DNA of 64,000 bases from Nocardioides renjunii (GTDB taxonomy: Bacteria > Actinomycetota > Actinomycetes > Propionibacteriales > Nocardioidaceae): the NCBI RefSeq assembly GCF_034661175.1, contig NZ_CP141058.1, forward strand, positions 2,480,001 to 2,544,000, written 5' to 3'. This document shows, piece by piece, positions 52,027 to 59,806 of this stretch. The position numbers were made by a program, and so were the translations under genes. The notes beneath the pieces were generated by a model. That model searched no databases and was not told the origin of the DNA. It saw only the letters and a list, made by a program, of their open reading frames with translations. Position 1 is the stretch's first letter; the number at the start of each line of letters is the position of its first letter.

Positions 52027-52108
52027 AAGGAGGACGCGGACCGAGCACCACCGATTCGCGGACAGCAGCGGACAGGACCTGACCGCATTCGACCCCAAGG
52101 TGAGTGAC

Positions 52109-53101
52109 ATGACGAGCTCGGTGGCCATCGAGGCCCGCAACCTGGTGAAGACGTTCGGCGACAAGACGGCCGTGGACGACGTGAGCTTCACCGTGCCGAC
52201 CGGATCGGTGCTGGGCCTGCTCGGGCCCAACGGCGCCGGCAAGACCACGACCGTGCGGATGATGACGACCCTGACCCGGCCCACGTCGGGCACCGGGTCG
52301 GTGGCCGGTCACGACATCCTCACAGCCCCGCGCGACGTACGACGCAGCATGGGGCTGACCGGCCAGGCCGCCACCGTGGACGAGCTCCTGACCGGCAAGG
52401 AGAACCTTCAGCTGATCGGGTCGCTCTACGGCCTGTCCCCCGCCTACATCCGGCGCGCCACGAGCGACCTGCTCGAGCGCTTCTCCCTCGCCGAGGCCGG
52501 CGACAAGATCGCCAAGACCTACTCCGGCGGCATGCGCCGGCGCCTCGACCTGGCCGTCAGCCTCATCGCGACGCCGCCGGTGCTGTTCCTCGACGAGCCG
52601 ACCACCGGGCTCGACCCGCGCAGCCGGCTCGAGCTGTGGGAGGTCCTGCGCGACCTGGTCAGCGACGGCACCACGCTCCTGCTGACGACGCAGTACCTCG
52701 AGGAGGCCGACCAGCTCGCCGACAACATCGTGGTCATCGACCGCGGCACGGTGATCGCCGAGGGCACGCCGCTGCAGCTCAAGGACCAGTCGGGGGCCGC
52801 GTCCCTGGTCGTCACCGTCTCCCACGCCGAGGACCTGCCGATCGCCGAGCAGATGCTGCGCGCGCACGTGGAGGCGGTGCACGTCGAGCCGGGCGCCCGC
52901 CAGCTCACCGCACCGGCCGAGGGCCTCGAGCACATGACCCGCGTCGCCAGCCTCTTCGCGGAGAGCCGGATCGAGCTCGACGACCTCGGCCTCAAACGAC
53001 CCAGCCTCGACGACGTGTTCCTGCACCTGACCGGCCACCGGGCCGAGGACGCGCCCGCCGGCGACCACGAGAGCAACGCCACCGAGGAGGTGCCCGCATG
53101 A
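52109..53101 (+). CDS. ABC transporter ATP-binding protein (DrrA-like)
   Basis: 330 residues. Walker A LLGPNGAGKTTT, Q-loop GLTGQAATVDELLTGKENL, signature YSGGMRRRLDLAVSL, Walker B LFLDEPTTGLD and H-loop LTTQYLEEADQLAD (His replaced by Gln, common in DrrA-type ATPases). The C-terminal DUF4162-like domain follows (VVTVSHAEDLPIAEQML). It energises the adjacent ABC-2 permease. A GTG nine nt upstream is an alternative start. Its stop overlaps the permease ATG (ATGA). Confidence 0.93.
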   Translation: MTSSVAIEARNLVKTFGDKTAVDDVSFTVPTGSVLGLLGPNGAGKTTTVRMMTTLTRPTSGTGSVAGHDILTAPRDVRRSMGLTGQAATVDELLTGKENLQLIGSLYGLSPAYIRRATSDLLERFSLAEAGDKIAKTYSGGMRRRLDLAVSLIATPPVLFLDEPTTGLDPRSRLELWEVLRDLVSDGTTLLLTTQYLEEADQLADNIVVIDRGTVIAEGTPLQLKDQSGAASLVVTVSHAEDLPIAEQMLRAHVEAVHVEPGARQLTAPAEGLEHMTRVASLFAESRIELDDLGLKRPSLDDVFLHLTGHRAEDAPAGDHESNATEEVPA

Positions 53102-53958
53102 CCAACACCGACCAGGGCTCGCGCCTGACACCACGCCCCGCGCTCGAGCGCCCCGAGATCGTGCAGACCGGCCTGGCGCGCCAGTCGCTCGCCATCGTGA
53201 GGCGCAACCTGACGCACATCAAGCGCATGCCGGAGATGCTGCTCGACGTCACCATCCAGCCGGTGATGTTCGTCCTGCTCTTCGCCTTCGTCTTCGGCAG
53301 CTCGATCGAGGTCGACACCGAGGGCGGCTACAAGGCGTGGCTGCTCGCCGGCATCATGGCCCAGACGATCGCCTTCGCCTCCTTCATCGTGGCGGTCGGC
53401 CTGACGGCGGACCTCGAGAAGGGCATCGTCGACCGGATGCGCTCGCTGCCCATCAACCCCGCCGCGGTGCTGGTCGGCCGGTCGATCTCGAGCCTCATGC
53501 ACTCCTCGATCGGCCTGGTCATCATGTCGGTCACCGGCCTGTTCATCGGCTGGCGCATCCACACCAACGTCGCCGAGGCTGCCCTGGGCTACGTCCTGCT
53601 GCTGGGCTGGGGCTTCGCGATGATCTGGATCGGCATCTGGGTGGGCTCCGCCATGCGGTCGGTGGAGGCCGTCAACGGCGTCATGTTCGCCACCATGTTC
53701 CCGATCACGTTCCTAGCCAACACCTTCGGGCCCACCGACAACATGCCCAGCTGGCTGCGGACGGTCGCGGAGTGGAACCCGATCTCCAGCCTCACCCAGG
53801 CCGTGCGGGAGCTGTGGGGCAACGACACCCCGCTGCCCGCCGACGCGGCCCTGCCGCTGCAGCACCCCGTCGCCTTCACCATCGGCTGGATCGTGCTGAT
53901 CACCGTGGTCGTGGCGCCCCTGGCGATCCGGACGTTCAACCGGCGCACCGCCGACTGA
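53098..53958 (+). CDS. ABC-2 type permease (DrrB-like)
   Basis: 286 residues with six membrane segments. RRNLTHIKRMPEMLLDVTIQPVMFVLLFAFVFGSSI at the N-terminus and DLEKGIVDRMRSLPINPAAVLVGR (the DrrB/ABC-2 cytoplasmic loop) are typical, as is the FPITFLANTFGPTDNMPSWLRTVAEWNPIS region. With the ATPase it should export a drug-like or lipid substrate under control of the divergent TetR regulator. Confidence 0.93.
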   Translation: MTNTDQGSRLTPRPALERPEIVQTGLARQSLAIVRRNLTHIKRMPEMLLDVTIQPVMFVLLFAFVFGSSIEVDTEGGYKAWLLAGIMAQTIAFASFIVAVGLTADLEKGIVDRMRSLPINPAAVLVGRSISSLMHSSIGLVIMSVTGLFIGWRIHTNVAEAALGYVLLLGWGFAMIWIGIWVGSAMRSVEAVNGVMFATMFPITFLANTFGPTDNMPSWLRTVAEWNPISSLTQAVRELWGNDTPLPADAALPLQHPVAFTIGWIVLITVVVAPLAIRTFNRRTAD

Positions 53959-54012
53959 GTCCCCGCACGCCCCGTGGACGGGCGGGCTGGCACCGCTTCC
54001 TAGACTGACCGG

Positions 54013-54963
54013 GTGCCGCCCGCCCCCTCCTCCGTCGACCCGGCCGTCGACATCTCGGGGCTCGTGATGGCCTACGGCGACAAGGTGGCCGTCGACGGCC
54101 TCTCCCTCGACGTCGCCCGCGGCTCCATCACCGCGGTCCTCGGACCCAACGGTGCCGGGAAGACCACGACGCTGGAGACCTGCGAGGGCTACCGCGTCCC
54201 GCAGCAGGGCACCGTGCGCGTGCTCGGGCTCGACCCGCAGCGCGACCGCGCGGCCCTGCTCCCCCGGATCGGCGTGATGCTCCAGTCCGGCGGCGCCTGG
54301 AGCGGCGTACGGGCCGGGGAGATGCTGGAGCACATGGCCTCGCTGCACGCGCACCCGCTCGACACCGCGATGCTGAGCGACCGGCTCGGCCTCGGCGACT
54401 GCGGCCGTACGCCCTACCGGCGGCTGTCCGGCGGGCAGAAGCAGCGGCTGGGCCTGGCCATCGCCCTCGTCGGCCGGCCCGAGCTCGTCTTCGTCGACGA
54501 GCCCACCGCAGGGATGGACCCGCAGGCGCGGCGCACCACGTGGGAGATGCTGCGGGAGATCCGCGCCGACGGCGTGACCGTCGTGCTCACCACTCACCAC
54601 ATGGACGAGGCCGAGCAGCTCGCCGACCGCATCCACATCATCGACCGGGGCACCGTGATCGCCAGCGGCACGCCCGCCGAGCTCACCCGCGGGGGACGCT
54701 CCGCCACGATCCGCCTCGTCGTCAACCGGCCGTTCCCCGACGGTGCCCCCGAGTCGCTGCGCGCCGAGCTCGGCCCCGAGACGGAGGTGCGCCAGCTCGA
54801 CGAGGTCAGCATGCTCATCCACGGCCCTGCCGACTCGAGCACGCTCGGCCTCGTCTCGCGGTGGTGCGAGCGGCACGACGTGCTGCCCCAGACGCTGAAC
54901 CTCGGCCAGCGCACCCTCGAGGACGTCTTCCTCGAGCTCACCGGACGCGAGCTCGCCCCGTGA
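54013..54963 (+). CDS. ABC transporter ATP-binding protein
   Basis: 316 residues. Walker A VLGPNGAGKTTTLETCEGYR, Q-loop GVMLQSGGAWSGVRAGEML, signature LSGGQKQRLGLAIAL, Walker B LVFVDEPTAGMD, H-loop LTTHHMDEAEQLAD, and a C-terminal regulatory domain. TAGACT (54001-54006) ends 6 nt before the GTG start, so this is the first gene of a leaderless ATPase-permease-ctaA operon. The same order (ABC ATPase, permease, CtaA-like) beside suf is found in mycobacteria, which suggests a link to haem A or oxidase biogenesis rather than drug export. Confidence 0.92.
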   Translation: MPPAPSSVDPAVDISGLVMAYGDKVAVDGLSLDVARGSITAVLGPNGAGKTTTLETCEGYRVPQQGTVRVLGLDPQRDRAALLPRIGVMLQSGGAWSGVRAGEMLEHMASLHAHPLDTAMLSDRLGLGDCGRTPYRRLSGGQKQRLGLAIALVGRPELVFVDEPTAGMDPQARRTTWEMLREIRADGVTVVLTTHHMDEAEQLADRIHIIDRGTVIASGTPAELTRGGRSATIRLVVNRPFPDGAPESLRAELGPETEVRQLDEVSMLIHGPADSSTLGLVSRWCERHDVLPQTLNLGQRTLEDVFLELTGRELAP

Positions 54964-55766
54964 GCACCTCCGGCACGAGCGCCACCGCGCGCACCTTCAC
55001 CCCCGCGCCCGGCGCCGCCGCCCTCTCCCGGATGGTGCTGGCCCAGTCGCGCATGGAGGCGCGACTGATGCTGCGCAACGGGGAGCAGCTCCTGCTCGCC
55101 ATCGTCATCCCGGTCATCGTCCTCGTCGGCGGCGTCGCCGCGGCCGGACGCATCGGGATCGACCTCGACGGCCACCGCGCCGTGGACGTCCTCACCCCGG
55201 GCGTCCTGGCCCTGGCCGTGATGTCCACCGCCTTCACGTCGGTGGCGATCGCGACGGGCTTCGAGCGCCGCTACGGCGTCATCAAGCTGCTCGGCTCGTC
55301 GCCGCTGCCCCGCCACGGACTCCTGCTCGGCAAGGTCCTGGCCCTGCTCAACGTGGTGGCGCTGCAGCTCGTGGTGCTCGTGGTCGTCGGCCTGGTGCTC
55401 GGGTGGGAGCCCACGCCGGCCGACCCGCCCCGCTCGGTCGTCGGCCTGGTGCTTGCGGTGGCCCTCGGCACGGCGGCCTTCGCCTCGCTCGGCCTCTTCG
55501 TCGCCGGCGTGCTGCGCGCCGAGGCCACGCTGGCGCTGGCCAACCTCGTCTACCTGCTGCTCATGGCCGGGGGCGGCGTCGTCCTCCCCGCCAGCACCTA
55601 CGGCGCCGCCTCGTCGGTCATCCAGTGGCTGCCCTCAGGAGCCTTGGGCGAGGCGATGCGCGCCGCCCTCGTCGAGGCCGACGTCGACGTCCGGTCCCTG
55701 CTCGTGCTCGCCGCGTGGACGGCGATCGGCACGGTGCTCACTGCTCGAACCTTCAGGTGGGAATGA
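54960..55766 (+). CDS. ABC transporter permease
   Basis: 268 residues. Six membrane segments, with ARLMLRNGEQLLLAIVIPVIVLVGGVA at the N-terminus and GFERRYGVIKLLGSSPLPRHGLLLGKVLALL as the ABC-2 loop. GTG start in a GTGA overlap with the ATPase stop. Its own stop overlaps the ctaA ATG (ATGA), so all three are tightly coupled. Confidence 0.9.
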   Translation: MSTSGTSATARTFTPAPGAAALSRMVLAQSRMEARLMLRNGEQLLLAIVIPVIVLVGGVAAAGRIGIDLDGHRAVDVLTPGVLALAVMSTAFTSVAIATGFERRYGVIKLLGSSPLPRHGLLLGKVLALLNVVALQLVVLVVVGLVLGWEPTPADPPRSVVGLVLAVALGTAAFASLGLFVAGVLRAEATLALANLVYLLLMAGGGVVLPASTYGAASSVIQWLPSGALGEAMRAALVEADVDVRSLLVLAAWTAIGTVLTARTFRWE

Positions 55767-56692
55767 TGCACGTCGTGCTCGACCGGCTCTCCCGGTTCCT
55801 CTGGCCCCTCGCGGTCGCCAACCTGGTCGCCAACATCGGCATCGTCGTCACCGGCGCCGCCGTGCGGCTGACCGGGTCCGGCCTGGGTTGCCCGACCTGG
55901 CCGCGGTGCACGGATGCGTCGTACGTCGCCCACGGCGAGCTGGGCCTCCACGGGGCCATCGAGTTCGGCAACCGGCTGCTCACCTTCGCGCTGGCCGCGA
56001 TCGCCGTGCTCTGCTTCCTCGCCGCCCTCGGCGCTCGCCACCGGCGCGCCACCCGGCTCTCGGTCGTCATCGGCCTCGGCATCCCGCTGCAGGCGGTGCT
56101 CGGGGGCATCACGGTGCTGACCGACCTCAACCCGTGGATCGTGGCCGGACACTTCCTGCTGTCGATGGCGATGATCATGGTGTGCGTCGCGCTCGTCGAC
56201 GAGCTGCGCAGTCCCGACCGGGACGTCGCTCCCCCGCTGCCCCGGGCGCTCGCCTGGGCCACCCTGGCCGTCGGCTGGGTGGTGCTCTACCTCGGCACCG
56301 TCGTCACCGGCGCCGGTCCGCACGCCGGCGACACGGAGTCGCCCCGCAACGGCCTCGACCCGTCGACCGTCTCGCAGGTGCACGCGTCGTCGGTCTACGT
56401 CCTGGTCGCGCTCACGGTCGCGCTGCTCGTCGTGGCGCGACGTGGTGGCCACCGGTGGCTGGCGACGGTGACCGCCCTGGTGCTGCTCGTCGAGGTGCTG
56501 CAGGGCGTGCTCGGCTGGGTGCAGTACTGGCTCGACCTGCCGGTCGGCCTGGTCGCCCTGCACATGCTGGGAGCGGCGCTGCTCGCCGCGGGTCTCGCGC
56601 GGATCGGCCTCGCGGTGCTGCCGCACCGGGCCGTGCACGAGGCGAGCGCAGGCGGCGAGCCGCAGCCCCACGCTGCGACCCGCCTGCCCTAG
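55763..56692 (+). CDS. ctaA: haem A synthase (CtaA/COX15)
   Basis: 309 residues, eight membrane helices in two four-helix halves. RLTGSGLGCPTWPRC with its conserved Cys pair, HGAIEFGNRLLTFAL, AGHFLLSMAMIM, VTGAGPHAGD, VSQVHASSVYV and ALHMLGAALL give the four haem-ligand His. It oxidises haem O to haem A for cytochrome aa3. ctaB (haem O synthase) is 2 kb away on the other strand. The first ATG overlaps the permease stop; a second ATG is the next codon. Confidence 0.93.
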   Translation: MMHVVLDRLSRFLWPLAVANLVANIGIVVTGAAVRLTGSGLGCPTWPRCTDASYVAHGELGLHGAIEFGNRLLTFALAAIAVLCFLAALGARHRRATRLSVVIGLGIPLQAVLGGITVLTDLNPWIVAGHFLLSMAMIMVCVALVDELRSPDRDVAPPLPRALAWATLAVGWVVLYLGTVVTGAGPHAGDTESPRNGLDPSTVSQVHASSVYVLVALTVALLVVARRGGHRWLATVTALVLLVEVLQGVLGWVQYWLDLPVGLVALHMLGAALLAAGLARIGLAVLPHRAVHEASAGGEPQPHAATRLP

Positions 56693-56750
56693 CCCTCCCC
56701 GGGTCCCTCCCAGGACCGGTCGTACGTCGAGCCGGTGCGACCCGGACGGG

Positions 56751-57242
56751 TCAGCGCTCGACCTTGCGCGCGAAGACGACGGTGCGCTTGGCGTAGTCGT
56801 CGGCCTTGCAGCCGACGAGCACGATGCGCGCCGGCCCCGACACGGAGTAGAGCGATCCCATCCGGCGCTTGGCCGGCCAGAACTCTCGCCGCGTCACCTC
56901 GAAGTCGCAGCCGCCGACGGTGACGACGTCACCGCGACGGAGCTGCCCCCACCTGTCCGCCACGCCGTTGCCGGCGCGCCAGGCGTGGCCGGCGTAGACG
57001 GTGCTGCCCGTCGGGTCGCAGGGCGGGTCGCCCTGCGCCCACGTGTAGACCGCGCCGCGGAGGCGCGAGCCGACGGCCAGCGTGTTGTTGCGCGCCGCCA
57101 CCTGGATGACGGCCGCGTCGGTGCCCAGCGTCGGGATCCGCAGCCGGTCAGGGGCGGCGTGGGCCGCCGCTCCCTGACCGACGAGGACTGTGGCGCCGAG
57201 CGTCACGCCCACGAGGAGGCGTGCCAGCACGGTGCCGCGCAT
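56751..57242 (-). CDS. class F-like sortase
   Basis: 163 residues. An N-terminal hydrophobic signal/anchor (MRGTVLARLLVGVTLGATVLVGQGAAAHA) precedes a compact sortase barrel: RLRIPTLGTDAAVI, TVYAGHAW (His86), RIVLVGCKADDYAKRTVVFAR (Cys145, Arg153). The usual TLxTC is VLVGC. Sortases cut surface proteins at LPxTG-like motifs and attach them to the cell wall. The ATG overlaps the stop of the upstream gene (TGATG), whose product ends in APNTGS, so the two are likely enzyme and substrate. Confidence 0.85.
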   Translation of the reverse strand: MRGTVLARLLVGVTLGATVLVGQGAAAHAAPDRLRIPTLGTDAAVIQVAARNNTLAVGSRLRGAVYTWAQGDPPCDPTGSTVYAGHAWRAGNGVADRWGQLRRGDVVTVGGCDFEVTRREFWPAKRRMGSLYSVSGPARIVLVGCKADDYAKRTVVFARKVER

Positions 57243-58450
57243 CAGGATCCGGTGTTCGGCGCGATCTCCGGGGCGGCCGCGCACGGCCGGGTGCTGAAGG
57301 TCATCTTCCACACCCGCTTGCCCTCGAGCCGGTAGGACGCGTCGGCGGCGAAGGCGCGGACGGTCACCGACCGGTGCGTCGCCTTGAGCCAGGCGCCCTG
57401 ACGCAGCACCTTGCCGCGGGACTTGTAGACGACACCGGAGCGCTCGCCGACCTTGATCCGGTCACCGCTGCGACCGCACTTGTCGATCATGCGGGCCTGC
57501 GCCCGGACGACCCGGACCTGGGCGGGCAGCACCTCGGGCGGCGTGACCACCGGCGGCGTGACCGGCGGGGTGACGACCGGCGGGGTCGGGCAGGGCACGT
57601 TGCTGTCGGTCGGCACGGGGTAGGTCGTGGTGGTCTGACCGTTGGGGAACTGGTGCCCCGGGGTGGCGGTCAGCGTGAGACTGCCGTCGGAGTTGGTCGT
57701 CGCCGTCCAGGGGCCGGTGGGCACCTGGCCGTAGTGGGCGTTGCCCGGACCACAGTCGTCGACGACCGGCACGGTCGGCGGCTGGACGGTGGTGGGCGGG
57801 CACGGCACGTTGCTGTCGGTCGGCGCCGGGTAGGTCAGGGTCGTCTGCCCGTTGGGGAACTGGTGTCCCGGGGTGGTGGTGACCGTGAGGCTGCCGTTGG
57901 AATGGGTCGTCACGGTCCAGGGGCCGGTGGGCACCTGGCCGTAGTGGGCGTTGCCCGGACCGCAGTCGTCGACCACCGGCACGGTCGGCGGCTGCACGGT
58001 CTTCACGACGCAGTTGTCGGTGAACTTGTAGACCGGGATGGTGCCGTAGCTCGTGTTGGTGTTGCCGTTGTCCCACCTGGCGTCGAGCCGCAGGGTGACG
58101 TCACCCGTCGGCTTGCTGGTGACGGTCTCGGTGAACTTCGCGGTCTGCGTGGACGTCAGCTTGGTGCCCACCGGGACGACGGCCCGGTTGGAGGCCGTGA
58201 TCGTCTCGGTGACGGTCTCGCTGTTGGTGACCGTCCAGGTGACGGTCCAGCCCCCGCCCGTCTTGCAGGCGACGGAGCCGGTGATGGTGTTGTGGTGGGC
58301 GCTCGCGGCGCCGGCGATCCCGACGACGGCGAAGCCGACGGCCAGGACGAGCGTGACGACGCGTGACACCGTGCGGTTCAGGGAGGACGTACGTCCTGCG
58401 CCCTGCCCGCCGACCTGTTCGCTCAGGCTCTCGTGTGGTGCTGAAGACAT
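57242..58450 (-). CDS. exported repeat-containing protein ending in a sorting-like PNTGS
   Basis: 402 residues. After a 30-residue cytoplasmic lead, RVVTLVLAVGFAVVGIAGAASA forms a signal peptide. The mature protein has a Thr/Val-rich N-terminal domain with a Cys pair, two near-identical 70-residue repeats (each starting TVQPPTVPVVDDCGPGNAHYG and ending TDSNVPCP, two Cys each), a Pro-rich spacer (TPPVVTPPVTPPVV) and a basic domain (RVVRAQARMIDKCGRSGDRIK). The very C-terminus is EIAPNTGS, like a sortase motif but with no hydrophobic anchor or charged tail after it. Function unknown; probably surface-exposed. The sortase gene follows by TGATG overlap. Confidence 0.8.
   Translation of the reverse strand: MSSAPHESLSEQVGGQGAGRTSSLNRTVSRVVTLVLAVGFAVVGIAGAASAHHNTITGSVACKTGGGWTVTWTVTNSETVTETITASNRAVVPVGTKLTSTQTAKFTETVTSKPTGDVTLRLDARWDNGNTNTSYGTIPVYKFTDNCVVKTVQPPTVPVVDDCGPGNAHYGQVPTGPWTVTTHSNGSLTVTTTPGHQFPNGQTTLTYPAPTDSNVPCPPTTVQPPTVPVVDDCGPGNAHYGQVPTGPWTATTNSDGSLTLTATPGHQFPNGQTTTTYPVPTDSNVPCPTPPVVTPPVTPPVVTPPEVLPAQVRVVRAQARMIDKCGRSGDRIKVGERSGVVYKSRGKVLRQGAWLKATHRSVTVRAFAADASYRLEGKRVWKMTFSTRPCAAAPEIAPNTGS
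57591..57791 (-). repeat. 210-bp period direct repeat, copy 2
   Basis: Near-identical at DNA level to 57801-58001 with a spacing of exactly 210 bp. For example, GCACGTTGCTGTCGGTCGGC starts at 57595 and again at 57805. It encodes the second 70-residue repeat of the exported protein. The low divergence suggests a recent duplication. Confidence 0.85.
57801..58001 (-). repeat. 210-bp period direct repeat, copy 1
   Basis: First 70-residue repeat of the exported protein. It differs from copy 2 mainly at scattered third positions and a few residues (TVTTHSNGSLTVTT versus TATTNSDGSLTLTA). Confidence 0.85.
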
Positions 58451-58567
58451 GTGTGACAAACCCCCAAATAGCGTGGGGACGCCCGCTGCCTCCCCATCAC
58501 TCGATTCAACGCGGCGCGGGAGCGGCAAACACGAGAGGTTGTCTCAAGATGCTCTCTGGATTCCCTC

Positions 58568-58582
58568 AGTCGTCTGACGACT
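58568..58582. promoter_or_regulatory. perfect 7-bp palindrome upstream of the exported-protein gene
   Basis: AGTCGTC-T-GACGACT lies 33 nt after the ctaB stop and 118 nt upstream of the exported-protein ATG. It may be an operator or a weak ctaB terminator. The rest of the 164-bp gap shows no clear promoter hexamers. Confidence 0.4.
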
Positions 58583-58614
58583 TCGTCAATATGCGCTAGG
58601 GCGCTCGGAGATCG

Positions 58615-59580
58615 TCAGCGGCCGAGCAGGGGATCCAGCGCAACTGCGACGAAAAGGAGGGACAGGTAGAGGTTCGAGGTGTGGAAGAGCCGCATCGGGT
58701 TGATCTCCCCCAGGGCGTCGGAGACCTTCGTGCGCGCCCACATGCGGTGCGCCTCGACGAGGAACACCGCTCCCAGCACGGCCGCCGCCACCGCGTAGAC
58801 CAGGCTGGTGCCGGCCACCGGCCAGAGCAGCAGCGAGGTGGCCACCATGACCCAGCTGTAGAGCACGACCTGCCGACCGACCTCGGCCGCCGGCTTCACG
58901 ACAGGCAGCATGGGCACGTCGACGTTGCGGTAGTCCTCGCGGTAGCGCAGCGCCAGCGCCCAGGTGTGCGGCGGCGTCCAGAAGAACACCACGAGGAACA
59001 GCACGACCGGCGTCCACGCCAGCTCGCCGGTGACGGCGGTCCAGCCGATCAGCGCCGGGAAGCAGCCCGCCAGCCCGCCCCACACGATGTTCTGCGTCGT
59101 GCGGCGCTTGAGCAGGATGGTGTAGACGAGCACGTAGAAGGCGTTGGCGAGCAGCGAGAGCGTCGCCGAGAGCCAGTTGACCCACAGCGCCAGCACCACC
59201 GTCGACAGCACGGCCAGGACGGTGGCGAAGACGAGGGCCGACAGCGGCGAGACGATGTGGCGCGGCAGGGCGCGGCGGCGCGTACGCCGCATCTGCTCGT
59301 CGATGTCGCGGTCGTAGACGCAGTTGAAGGCCGACGCCGAGCCGGCCGACAGCGCGCCGCCCACGACGGTCGCCGCGACCAGGCCGAGCGGCGGGATGCC
59401 GCGGTCGGCGAAGAACATCACCGGCACGGTGGTCAGCAGCAGCAGCTCGATGACCCGCGGCTTGGTCAGCCCGACGTAGGCGCCGACGACGTCGCGCCAG
59501 GTCTTGGCGCCGTCGTCGTCGGGGTCGCCACCGGTCGACGGCCGGGCGGACGCACCAGCGCGCGAGCCGGCGTGGGACAC
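58615..59580 (-). CDS. ctaB: protohaem IX farnesyltransferase (haem O synthase)
   Basis: 321 residues with about eight to nine membrane helices of the UbiA superfamily. SAFNCVYDRDIDEQMRRTRRRALP is the Asp-rich prenyl-diphosphate site (NxxxDxxxD); FFWTPPHTWALALRYREDYRNVDVPMLPV is the second conserved loop. It adds a farnesyl group to haem B to give haem O, the substrate of CtaA. The GTG start is preceded by TGAGG with a 7-nt spacer. It is divergent from tkt, as in mycobacteria. Confidence 0.95.
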   Translation of the reverse strand: MSHAGSRAGASARPSTGGDPDDDGAKTWRDVVGAYVGLTKPRVIELLLLTTVPVMFFADRGIPPLGLVAATVVGGALSAGSASAFNCVYDRDIDEQMRRTRRRALPRHIVSPLSALVFATVLAVLSTVVLALWVNWLSATLSLLANAFYVLVYTILLKRRTTQNIVWGGLAGCFPALIGWTAVTGELAWTPVVLFLVVFFWTPPHTWALALRYREDYRNVDVPMLPVVKPAAEVGRQVVLYSWVMVATSLLLWPVAGTSLVYAVAAAVLGAVFLVEAHRMWARTKVSDALGEINPMRLFHTSNLYLSLLFVAVALDPLLGR

Positions 59581-59806
59581 AGTGGCACCTCAGGGGACGG
59601 GGTGGAGACGGATGGGACCCGGAGTTGTGGGAACCGGAGGCCGTGAACGGCCGGAGGAGCGACGTCCCGGGCCACCCTCGGGTGGGGTCGAGTCTACTCG
59701 GCCCCGGCGATAGGCTCGCAGTCGAGGCCACCTCCGCAGGTCTGTGATCCTGCACTCCCCGGCCCCACGGCTGAACCCCGGCTGCACTCCATCGAGAGGA
59801 ACCGCG
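59581..59806. promoter_or_regulatory. ctaB-tkt divergent intergenic region
   Basis: A 226-bp gap without genes. On the plus strand TAGGCT (59711-59716) is a -10 candidate for tkt, giving a 5' UTR of about 85 nt. On the minus strand TAGACT (reverse of AGTCTA near 59691-59696) is a -10 candidate for ctaB. The two promoters would overlap. GAGAGGA (59794-59800) is the tkt Shine-Dalgarno. Confidence 0.45.
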
